This document shows positions 9,001 through 12,837 of a DNA stretch of 16,834 nt, one piece after another. The first letter of the stretch is position 1; the number at the start of each line of letters is the position of its first letter. The DNA lies in NCBI GenBank assembly GCA_900550775.1, contig URTH01000017.1:1-16834 (forward strand). The letters run 5' to 3'. Made by a program: the position numbers and the translations under genes. Origin of the DNA: an uncultured Eubacteriales bacterium (GTDB taxonomy: Bacteria; Bacillota; Clostridia; Monoglobales; Monoglobaceae). The notes beneath the pieces are model-generated. The model was not told where the DNA came from and made no database searches. It saw nothing but the letters and a program-made list of their open reading frames with translations.

Positions 9001-11129
9001 CCTACAATGGTATGTCTCGGTATCTTGTTACGGATGGCATAGCAAAGGGCGGCACATTCCGGTATAAACTCGGTGACGGGGACTGGACATCATCGGTTCC
9101 TATGGCGAGAGATGCCGGTAAATACACCGTATGGTACTGCGTAATCGGTGACAATAACCATAAGGATCTTGCCGCGCAGAGCGTAGAAGTAAACTTAGAA
9201 CCAAAGGACATCGAAAATGCAGAAATCATCCTCTTCGGAAATCTGACCTATAACGGAGAGACCCAGACACAGGAGTTGTTTGGTGTAAGGGTAGACGGAT
9301 TGAACGTTTACACCTATGACGTGGCGAACAATACCGCAAAGGATGCCGGGGATTACGTCTTGACCGTGAAGGCAAGCGGCAACTTTAAGGGTGAGAAAAC
9401 GAAAATGTTTACGGTTGCACGCAAGACTGTGACGGCCAATGTCACGGTAAACGGAACGTATACTTATAATAAAACGCCCATCGAGCCGACCGAGGTTGTT
9501 GTCAAAGACGGTGAAACGGTGATTTCGGGCGATGAGTACAGTCTGTCCTTTGCCAACAATACCGAGGCAGGTACGGCAACGGTGACCGTTTCGGATAAAG
9601 ATGGCGGCAACTACGCGGTGAGCGGTACCGGCACATTTACCATAGACAAAGCAACCGTACCGGTCAGACCAAACGATATCACCAAGGTTTACGGTGAGGA
9701 GGCGGTGCCGACGCTTTGGAGCGACAGTTCCTTAATTCAAGAGAGCGACCTTGCAGAAATTGCCAAAACGCCCGGCATCTTCAGCAGCGACGGTATCGCA
9801 AAAATGGCGCCGGTGGTCGATGGCGGCTATGTACTGACGGTGGATCCCTCGCAGTGTGAGACGAAGAATCTGATCTTCCGTGCAGACGGTGCGGCAACTA
9901 TCACCGTAAACAAAGCACCGCTTACGATTAAGGTAAAAGATGTCCGCCGTGAATACGGCGCGGAAAACCCACCGCTTGAAGTTGAATATTCCGGGTTTGT
10001 ACCGGGCGAGGACGAGAGCGTTCTTGACGGAACGCTAACGCTCAGCTATGATAACAGGATTCACGCAGAGACTGCCGTTGGCACGTACGAGAAAGCGGCA
10101 CACGCCGAGGGACTTTCCTCCGGCAACTATGCCATCAACTATCTGGAAGGTGACGTTGTGATTGAAAAAATCGCCGTTACCATGACGGCCGGCACGGCGA
10201 GAAGCACCTATCTTACGGTAGAGCTTGACCGTCCGCTGGCCGGACTGACCGCGGCAGATTTTACGGTGACAGACAGTGAGGGACAAATTGTTCCGATCAG
10301 CCGTGTCACGGCATCGGCGGATCAGTTAAAGTATAGCTTGACGGGGAACTTTGCGGTTGGCAGCATGCATACCGTGACGCTGAATCTGGATCAGACGCCG
10401 TATCATCTGACGCATAACATCGTGAACCTGACCCTGTCGATCACACCGCAGCGCGGCGGTGGCGGCGGCAGCGTCAGCGGTCTCGGCGGCGGAGGCGGCA
10501 CAAGTGCGATTGGCCGCTATACCGTGACGTTTGAAACAAACGGCGGCAGCCGGATCGAAAAGCAGAGTGTGGCAAAGAACACGTTGCTCAGCGAGCCGTC
10601 CGCACCGACCAAGGAGGGGTATGCGTTTGCAGGCTGGTATACCGACAAAGAACTGAAAGAAAAGCACGACTTTAGCCAAACGGTTACCAAAAATCTGACG
10701 CTGTATGCGGCATGGACAGAGGCGGAAGAGGATCTTTCCGCACGGCAGATGATTTTAACCATCGGCGAAAAGGAGGCCATGGTCTTTGGCGAGAGAAAGA
10801 CCAACGATGTTGCACCGCAGATTGTGGGTGACCGCACCATGCTTCCGGCACGCTTTGTGGCAGAAAACCTTGGTGCAATCGTTGCATGGAACGGTGAAAC
10901 GGAGGTTGTCACCATTCGGGGCAAAAACCTCAAAGACAACACCGAGGTTATCATTGTGATTCCGATCGGTTCGGAAATTGCCAACGTAAACGGCAGAGAA
11001 TACCGTCTGGATTCACCGGCGTTTGTCGAAAACGACCGCACGTATACGCCGATTCGCTTTATCTCGGAAGAACTCGGCGCAAACGTCGATTGGATCGAAT
11101 CGGAGCAAAAGGTTGTTATCACGAAGTAA
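3..11129 (+). CDS. Giant modular secreted surface protein, 5'-partial
   Basis: The frame is open from the left edge. The first codons read FCFSILPTAAFA followed by EGDAVTEP, a hydrophobic tail with an AFA signal-peptidase site, so the protein is exported and its start codon is outside the window; the GTG at 51 lies inside the mature protein. At least 3708 residues are encoded before TAA at 11127-11129. Domains in order: Thr/Gly-rich right-handed beta-helix-like modules (about 190-6700) separated by Cys/His knuckles; a chain of Ig-like YDG/MBG-type modules (about 7065-10172); a Gly-rich hinge (10455-10499); one InlB B-type repeat (10518-10715); and a copper-amine-oxidase-N-like domain (10749-11126). 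I see no LPXTG motif or C-terminal membrane helix, so attachment, if any, may use the last domain. Proteins of this build in Clostridia are usually annotated as adhesins or hypothetical; no enzymatic active site is recognisable. Role in adhesion or matrix binding is inference. Confidence 0.9.
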   Translation, partial: FCFSILPTAAFAEGDAVTEPAGEGITAVDEVRAEDEGSTEETAAQPTEENDVSLFASEDDVAEVTIDGATTSYSDIMEAFAAAQATKTPAVIKLINDVSIGNRNVVLANDGDITFDLNGCVFSGTYSSADGRYNGLISLGASGVNAAITFTLTDTAGGGKIQNTTENSDTCVIYVSSTKARLKVEGGTIERSGDDGTFNGAAVIYTAFGNVEVYGGTLTGNVYGITVSASGSAFVSVSGDAKVYGRYAAINSLSDGIIELSGGTYSSGGSKPTFRTVSGTIGSLLKEGYTFISESGAKIDPATSATSFYEEVYVVEKVNPVAYIDENGNAAQCAEYTTLSGDPEDGKLVGGTNGEENWYVLTGQFRAEKNWTVSGNVNLILTDGSSCYAPEFSIKLEDKAVLKVYGQENSTGTLTAICGDEQTAALGGPAEKSYDPEYGITGDWTRGSLELYGGNINVTSSKYYAAFLRYLTVKGGTFTAKAPEDIAAISLQYGDSSLTLADDFKIVEANDPQRRISYANIAGIAVLMAKCTEHVWSYSASEDVGMHKATCDLCSTSREETHTYNLYGGTRDETKHNLKCVCGAVSEGTEAHDFACLPNSDTLTHGKACKVCGYRDLADDERHDFTADKTTCADCGFQRGVHLALGAEEFNYATLGEAIVKAAGDYAKPSSGGVITVCGGIEVFDARPTSINWGTFTIDFGGSNLKLGIGKSAFVIGTYADVTLKNGGLDLSGHMSYTTPGILVDAGKLTLENFTVTASCHSTPGKEHKQYPGITVKSYGVNPRGRLTIKDNVTLRGGFTVDGRYSEITRLTGGTFVCSCDLAVGNAPMIDLDGKKITDILADGYALAKADDANTLVPMYDENGDALSQIATDVQVVPHNHDLSHGKCGCGYLCTHENTDADGKCTACGAQIMAAKITWMDGETEQSALAENTDAAVQKVNALNESGKSDVTVTLLMDLDSEWVMKDSGTFMLTAADGVTLSKNITADGETDVTVAGGTYGGADAENPFAITAKNGGKIALKGGRFYGLQTGGDLPGIGGVMANGYALAKADDANTLVPMYDENGVFLSQIKADIQVVPHTHNAESGKCVCGYVCEHKNVDNSGKCTVCGAQVMTVKITWTDGGTQQSDFTKTTDAAVQKASELSGAGKSDVTVTLLADLDSEWVIKDGGTFKLTTADGVTLSQNITVSGNTDVTVIGGTYGSQSGNRFIITYQNGGKIALMGGGFYALDVIETGSVYAPGIASIMADGYAFYRKDAAGNEYLTDLGHASSFSLKGESDPAFIRPHTDHVFEWRQGRYGEEFYACGCGLEAVAFITTGENTVYYADLQEAINAAKGGDTIVLCGFTRLQEDIVIENNWDYNTPVTIDLNGRTVSFTDGSNTPNGHKMIVNDYAAVTIKGEGRITSLFAEPYAIICLYGGTYGRLEKRDGDGDGVLGYCAKGYGLKGSDGWITQYYSMAVSDVTVKKAPYEIKNIIATTDPAGTADAAAFYTEQKAYVKAALELESGEEAISDSNPVLCSVSVTPADGGSPAIEQIKCYSSDVSVEVILPDKSGDYVISVTVWHLGCEVKGDTKRITVSVCDHTSYTDGKCDTCGVACKHTDVSDAGHCGICGMDFNLLLTAANGSVSYYADVNAAFQDAGLAANKGCTLKLFKTVSDATVINPEYEKQTERAEFTFDLNGFDFGDWSGTLVLNKADMTLISSKLTGGYIGFYSMLRLDNDAVLKSPATESKLYISSINFPGQKTSTVSLGAGVYLANLLRPTSPSVLESGEMLEEGCVFRLNGGNGNIVPRDDSTTGIYGALVVRCPHEMENSACKYCGFVCEHKNYQDGKCTDCGTLCLHKNVDETTCICGTCEMQMAVKTEKKDGAISYGTDLSAAMNAAEDGETVTLLKNTVLSENGYVYGSGKTVTLDLNGFIVDINGEYAFHVGVTPENAPKAYGTLAIARRGDVLPALNISESGTLDLSGWTGGKIECLSIEENSTVKGDIPREAQIGTMILTGFKKSEINEIALNGGSYGKIQWNNADGEIGLTLGSLLAPGYAFAQEDQFVLYTKTLNAADASIANVRVVKCENHADADGDGKCDYCNVQLAASVESNGVKRVYTDLQEALDTADSGTYTVWLFADANGSYTVKKGSGTFKMNGKTVNEIVFEDDAKVALNDSGAANSVTFRGGSARFNGGGQRVTIHKLIIADGASWSSILPDADDYDDYGNRYGYKVYSDSTTFQWYDRDTIGDETSISNVKVMGLPVTGEPSLTLDHKPLTESGSVMIDKPYTFRFQANVTDGYGGGGVLFMQKEGEAVPTYTLKAAGDGFDYECDPWTFDRLKIGTYKVWTEVSKEGYVRRSKTYTLNVREKLLPTGKPTLDKTEITYGDEISSIGFSSDRLRDEENNVDVLGTFAWRDGSEKPSRAGDYEAEWIFTPSDAYDATYASVTGKVTIKVNKAAIPSGTITAPGVINNLVYKIDDDTPQVLHTTGDVENGFGTMKYTLGDPENADIVWSEKPITSRNAGEFTVYYKVFGDENHLDAAYGEISCSIAKYELKYSVVCSPKVYDGNDSGDPTKIDDVKFFNTEDPPKEITLRNDDYEIVSIRYKSKNVGGNLGTDDVEAEATITLKGDIAINYALAGGTACGRITPAPFEGISFDSYTYKICYTNTVPRSVFTTSFGAPDNLDCEIYPSTNLGDAKKDILSHMELNDNSFFTFIVKEELTGSDIGKKTTVKFKIYSKDHNYCTDELSFTVEIVDKASPRLTPDPVTMVYNGKAVPKELITGTATIDGYRIDGSWSWENEKAPTNVTENEEYTVVFTPRYENLYHSATAKAKVTVTPREIGDESISFAPVGNSYAYTGEPITPKAFGEYKYDKNEIARKLAEDTDYTVTYPADVTNVGEKEITVTGHGNFGGTRVLKYTITPCETTPTVTLSDTEYTYDGNEKRPAVTVTVNGKTLVEGIDFDVAYANNTDAEAGAKVTVTAKGNYGFAKMERFFHIQKADAAIDTAPAAKSLTYNGMSRYLVTDGIAKGGTFRYKLGDGDWTSSVPMARDAGKYTVWYCVIGDNNHKDLAAQSVEVNLEPKDIENAEIILFGNLTYNGETQTQELFGVRVDGLNVYTYDVANNTAKDAGDYVLTVKASGNFKGEKTKMFTVARKTVTANVTVNGTYTYNKTPIEPTEVVVKDGETVISGDEYSLSFANNTEAGTATVTVSDKDGGNYAVSGTGTFTIDKATVPVRPNDITKVYGEEAVPTLWSDSSLIQESDLAEIAKTPGIFSSDGIAKMAPVVDGGYVLTVDPSQCETKNLIFRADGAATITVNKAPLTIKVKDVRREYGAENPPLEVEYSGFVPGEDESVLDGTLTLSYDNRIHAETAVGTYEKAAHAEGLSSGNYAINYLEGDVVIEKIAVTMTAGTARSTYLTVELDRPLAGLTAADFTVTDSEGQIVPISRVTASADQLKYSLTGNFAVGSMHTVTLNLDQTPYHLTHNIVNLTLSITPQRGGGGGSVSGLGGGGGTSAIGRYTVTFETNGGSRIEKQSVAKNTLLSEPSAPTKEGYAFAGWYTDKELKEKHDFSQTVTKNLTLYAAWTEAEEDLSARQMILTIGEKEAMVFGERKTNDVAPQIVGDRTMLPARFVAENLGAIVAWNGETEVVTIRGKNLKDNTEVIIVIPIGSEIANVNGREYRLDSPAFVENDRTYTPIRFISEELGANVDWIESEQKVVITK
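1593..6269 (+). repeat. Cys/His knuckle modules between beta-helix units
   Basis: Short Cys/His-rich linkers recur at about 1593-1922, 2637-2735, 3240-3338, 3858-3944 (degenerate), 4740-4847, 5418-5573 and 6210-6269. The clearest copies follow the pattern H-x-H...GKCxCGYxCxHxN...GKCxxCG, so each carries several CxxCG or CxCG pairs plus conserved His. The first region is longer and looks like three or four fused copies with an HxW/HxY spacing. The pattern resembles rubredoxin or zinc-ribbon knuckles and could bind a metal or form disulphides outside the cell. Which of these applies cannot be told from sequence. The modules punctuate the beta-helix units regularly. Confidence 0.75.
2532..3746 (+). 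repeat. Tandem duplication of one 201-204 residue module
   Basis: Two consecutive units start with GYALAKADDANTLVPMYDEN at 2532 and 3135, and a third, diverged start (GYAFYRK) lies at 3747, giving periods of 603 and 612 bp. Each unit contains a start block, a Cys/His knuckle, an ITW-D-G strand, a TDAAVQK helix, a SDVTVTLLxDLDSEWVxK strand and a GGTYG/NGGKIAL turn. The opening 60 or so bases are almost identical at the DNA level, while the rest has diverged more, suggesting a duplication followed by divergence or local gene conversion. Confidence 0.85.
7065..10172 (+). repeat. Ig-like YDG/MBG-type module array in the giant protein
   Basis: Past the beta-helix part the protein becomes a chain of 80-100 residue beta-sandwich-like modules. 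Their hallmark is a Tyr-(Asp/Asn/Thr)-Gly turn: VYDGND (about 7647), VYNGKA (8265), AYTGEP (8523), TYDGNE (8769), TYNGMS (9000), TYNGET (9246), and a TYNKTP variant (9462). Each is followed by an NNT..AG or VG-x-K/Y-x-V strand and a G-x-N-(F/Y) turn. The last two modules (9657-9917 and 9918-10172) start with KVYGEE and REYGAE and match the MBG type of repeat, with a V(D)G..L.L.Y strand pattern. Such modules usually act as stalks or ligand-binding spacers on the cell surface. Confidence 0.7.
10455..11126 (+). other. Gly hinge, InlB B-type repeat and Cu-amine-oxidase-N-like C terminus
   Basis: Codons 10455-10499 encode two Gly runs separated by SVSGL, a probable flexible hinge. Positions 10518-10715 encode a Listeria/Bacteroides B-repeat: VTFETNGGS, then APTKEGYAFAGWYTD and LTLYAAW. 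Positions 10749-11126 match the copper amine oxidase N-terminal-domain family, with DRTMLPARFVAENLGA, an NGREYRLDSPAFVENDRTYTP-type block and RFISEELGANVDW. In Clostridia this last domain commonly sits at one end of secreted proteins and does not imply copper chemistry. A cell-envelope attachment role is inference. Confidence 0.75.
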
Positions 11130-11131
11130 CA

Positions 11132-11166
11132 AAAAAAACAGTGACCACAGCGGTCACTGTTTTTTT
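11132..11166. terminator. Bidirectional intrinsic terminator after the giant gene
   Basis: A 15-bp perfect stem (11132-11146 with 11152-11166) encloses the 5-nt loop ACAGC. A-tracts on the left arm and T-tracts on the right give a U-run in either direction. It begins 3 nt after the giant gene's stop codon and also faces the minus-strand regulator and ABC remnant, so it can end transcripts from both sides. Confidence 0.9.
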
Positions 11167-11234
11167 GTTTTACTCCCAACGGTTTTCTCGGCATAAGATT
11201 TCGTCAGTCCTTCTACAAAAATAGCTTCGCTCAT
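11154..11234 (-). pseudogene. ABC-transporter ATPase, N-terminal remnant (26 codons)
   Basis: On the minus strand an ATG at 11234-11232 overlaps the regulator's stop codon as ATGA and has an AGGAGGG ribosome binding site (11242-11248) 7 nt upstream. It reads MSEAIFVEGLTKSYAEKTV, which matches the very start of ABC-transporter ATP-binding subunits (I.V.GLTKSYG-type first strand). It then departs into GSKTKKQ and stops at 11154-11156, inside the terminator hairpin. The Walker A motif and everything after it are missing. The start arrangement is that of a working translationally coupled regulator-transporter operon, so this is best read as the stump left by a deletion or rearrangement around 11167-11177. 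With only 19 informative residues the family call is an inference. Confidence 0.6.
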
Positions 11235-12115
11235 TTTTGAACCCTCCTGACTGCACGCAGCTCGATATAACCGCGCTGACCGCGGGGTTCTAATTGAATG
11301 CGCGGATTTTCATCGTCCCAGCGACAGCCGATGACAGACGGATCATAGCTGTCCATCGCCGCCTGGACGGTGCGGATTGCCGTGCAGTAATCCTCCTCTC
11401 GGAAGGGCTGTCCCTGAAACATCAGATATTCCGCCTCCGGCAGATGAATGGTATCAAAGCCCTCAGGAATGACCCCCTTATAGTCGGTTTCGACCTCCAC
11501 ACCCTGCACATAGGTGGAAGTGTTCGGTTTTTTGTACTTTTCGGGCAGCCACATGGAAACAGGCTCTCCACAAAGTGACTTCATACTCATTAAGATGCCC
11601 CACACATCGCAGCTGACTTCCTCGCAGTAGGGAAAATAGTCCTCTGCGCACTTGCCGCGTTTGATGATACACAGGCGCCCGGGCTTGCGGATAACCTGTA
11701 TGAAAATCGTTTGAATTTTAGACACGTCGATATTCTCCTTTCTCAGTTCACGATATTTTGCACCGTAAGGGATGAAGAACGGGACGGGTACGGGATTTTT
11801 CATGTAGTCGCTCGGATTCAGCCCGAACTCCCGATAAAATGCCCGTGTGAAAGTGTCTGCATTGGAAAATCCGTCGTCAAAAGCCGCATCAATGACCTTG
11901 ACATCGCCGCTCTGCAGTTGCTTTGCCGCCTGTGTGAGCCGATATTTTCTGATATACTCGGTCGGTGTCAATCCAAGGCAGTCCCGAAACAGCCGATAGG
12001 AATACCACGGAGAAAACAGCGATGCCTGCGCAAGATCAGACAAGCTGATTTCCTCGGTTTTATGCTTTTCTATGTAATCCTGCATTCGCTGGACAGCCAA
12101 AACCTGTTCTTTCAT
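11231..12115 (-). CDS. AraC-family regulator with GyrI-like effector domain
   Basis: The 294-residue product is a transcription regulator. Residues about 5-105 hold two AraC-type helix-turn-helix units: ISLSDLAQASLFSPWYSYRLF is the first, then the classic YIRKYRLTQAAKQL linker and DAAFDDGFSNADTFTRAFYR..FGLNPSDY. The C-terminal part (about 120-290) resembles the Rob/BmrR/GyrI small-molecule-binding fold, with IPEGFDTIHLPEAEYLMFQG and an EDYCTAIRT helix. I chose ATG at 12115 because GGAG (12125-12128) lies 9 nt upstream; a TTG at 12124 directly abuts that site and is unlikely to be used. Regulators of this build often control drug or peptide ABC exporters next door; here the neighbour survives only as a 26-codon stump overlapping the stop codon, so the present target is unknown. 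It could also be autoregulatory. No clear promoter was found upstream. Confidence 0.88.
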   Translation of the reverse strand: MKEQVLAVQRMQDYIEKHKTEEISLSDLAQASLFSPWYSYRLFRDCLGLTPTEYIRKYRLTQAAKQLQSGDVKVIDAAFDDGFSNADTFTRAFYREFGLNPSDYMKNPVPVPFFIPYGAKYRELRKENIDVSKIQTIFIQVIRKPGRLCIIKRGKCAEDYFPYCEEVSCDVWGILMSMKSLCGEPVSMWLPEKYKKPNTSTYVQGVEVETDYKGVIPEGFDTIHLPEAEYLMFQGQPFREEDYCTAIRTVQAAMDSYDPSVIGCRWDDENPRIQLEPRGQRGYIELRAVRRVQK

Positions 12116-12195
12116 GTACCTCAACTCCTTACAGACAATATGATATCGTACAAAGCGGATTATCTCTCGACTTTCTTTGCCTTTTTTATTTTTGC

Positions 12196-12217
12196 AACGG
12201 GAAAATAAAATCCCGTT
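12196..12217. other. Small hairpin upstream of the regulator
   Basis: AACGGGA (12196-12202) and TCCCGTT (12211-12217) form a 7-bp inverted repeat around an A/T-only 8-nt spacer. It lies about 80 nt upstream of the regulator's ATG, between that gene and the interlocked repeats at 12221-12264. On the plus strand it is followed by TTTAG, giving at most a weak terminator. It might instead be an operator or leader hairpin for the regulator. Confidence 0.45.
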
Positions 12218-12220
12218 TTA

Positions 12221-12264
12221 GACACAAAAAAGGACAACAGCTTTGTGTCAAAACCGTTGTCCTT
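12221..12264 (-). terminator. Terminator-like hairpin with interlocking second repeat
   Basis: On the minus strand AAGGACAAC (12264-12256) can pair with GTTGTCCTT (12238-12230), followed by a TTTT run, a plausible intrinsic terminator for transcripts heading toward the regulator. A second perfect 8-bp repeat, GACACAAA (12221-12228) with TTTGTGTC (12242-12249), overlaps in an interleaved order. The two stems could form a pseudoknot or be exclusive alternatives, as in attenuators. Which is used is not decidable here. Confidence 0.55.
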
Positions 12265-12442
12265 ATTCCGGACGATGTGAGCTTTTTAGATATAAGACTG
12301 CGCCGCAGGCGCACTCGCAAAAGGCTGGTAATGAACCAAAGATGTTATGAGGGCGTTTGCAACCGAGTAGCCGACGCGAATGTGACCTTTTGCAAAAGAG
12401 GAGGAGCATCGGCATGAGTGAACCCTGATTTTTGTATAAAAA
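12265..12442. other. Structured intergenic element of unknown function
   Basis: This 178-bp stretch between the two terminator-like hairpins has no convincing protein gene. It contains a 6-bp hairpin TGCGCC/GGCGCA (12299-12313), a long-range 8-bp stem GCAAAAGG (12317-12324) with CCTTTTGC (12386-12393), and a 12-bp palindrome at 12387-12398. On the plus strand GAGGAGGAG ends 7 nt before ATGAGTGAACCCTGA (12414-12428), a complete 4-codon ORF encoding MSEP. I have a vague memory of similar sequence beside other clostridial genes but cannot confirm it. It could be a non-coding RNA, a leader, or a dispersed intergenic repeat. No strong promoter was seen on either strand. Confidence 0.4.
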
Positions 12443-12474
12443 GACAGAGCAAGCGATATATCGCTTGCTCTGTC
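12443..12474 (-). terminator. Intrinsic terminator of tRNA-Asn
   Basis: A perfect 32-bp palindrome (16-nt arms meeting at 12458/12459) begins one base after the encoded CCA of the tRNA. On the minus strand it is followed by TTTTT and then ATAC. Because the arms meet without a spacer, the actual loop would be 4 nt or so at the AT-rich centre. On the plus strand it is not followed by a U-run, so it belongs to the tRNA. Confidence 0.9.
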
Positions 12475-12475
12475 G

Positions 12476-12551
12476 TGGCTCCTCCAGTTGGACTCGAACC
12501 AACGACCCTGCGGTTAACAGCCGCATGCTCTACCAACTGAGCTATAGAGGA
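12476..12551 (-). tRNA. tRNA-Asn (anticodon GTT)
   Basis: The 76-nt minus-strand gene folds as a standard cloverleaf: acceptor TCCTCTA pairs with TGGAGGA (one G-T pair), the D arm contains AGCTCAGTTGGTAGAGC, the anticodon loop is CTGTTAA giving GTT, and the T arm contains GGTTCGAGTCC. Discriminator G and a genomically encoded CCA follow. It decodes AAC and AAU. It stands alone, with its own promoter 60 nt upstream of the mature 5' end and a terminator directly after the CCA. Confidence 0.97.
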
Positions 12552-12617
12552 ATATGTTATCCCACGGATAGGATATGCAGATTGTGCCATTTCATGCATC
12601 AAATTTGCAACACTGTT

Positions 12618-12645
12618 ATTATAGCAGATTTTTCAAAAATGTCAA
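12618..12645 (-). promoter_or_regulatory. Sigma-A promoter of tRNA-Asn
   Basis: On the minus strand a perfect TTGACA (12645-12640) and a perfect TATAAT (12623-12618) are separated by 16 nt. The predicted transcription start near 12611 gives a leader of about 60 nt ahead of the tRNA. A fully consensus promoter fits a highly expressed stable-RNA gene. Confidence 0.92.
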
Positions 12646-12770
12646 GGGGTTTTTATGTTTTTTTCAAAACTTATTTGTGGGTTTTGCCGCAGCATTAAAA
12701 AACGGTTGCAGTAAAGTGCGGCCATGTGCCGCGCCGGTGCGAATGCTATTTTACAAACAGGGGTGTATAT

Positions 12771-12802
12771 AAAACAGCGTGCAAGGAATGGCCTTACACG
12801 CT
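12771..12802 (-). terminator. Terminator of spoIVA
   Basis: On the minus strand AGCGTGTAAGG (12802-12792) pairs over 11 bp, with one U-G wobble, to CCTTGCACGCT (12786-12776) around the loop CCATT, followed by GTTTTATATA. On the plus strand the wobble becomes an A-C mismatch, so the hairpin is oriented for spoIVA, ending about 36 nt past its stop. An outer AT stem (12766-12772 with 12806-12812) can extend it. The remaining 124 bp up to the tRNA promoter hold only alternative GC hairpins around 12686-12732. Confidence 0.8.
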
Positions 12803-12837
12803 ATCTTATATAAAAGCATCGCATCCAAGGCGCTGCG

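Noticed and set aside
12246..12251. TTGACA on the minus strand as promoter of the AraC regulator
   Set aside because: No -10 sequence lies 16-18 nt downstream; the hexamer is part of the interlocked inverted repeats.
12476..12551. tRNA-Asn as an integration site for a mobile element
   Set aside because: No integrase gene and no repeated copy of the tRNA 3' end were seen in the window.
12263..12698. Several 85-88 codon frames across tRNA-Asn on both strands
   Set aside because: Their apparent protein motifs (such as SIAQLVEHAAVNRRVVGSSPTG) are translations of the tRNA itself, a well-known annotation artefact.
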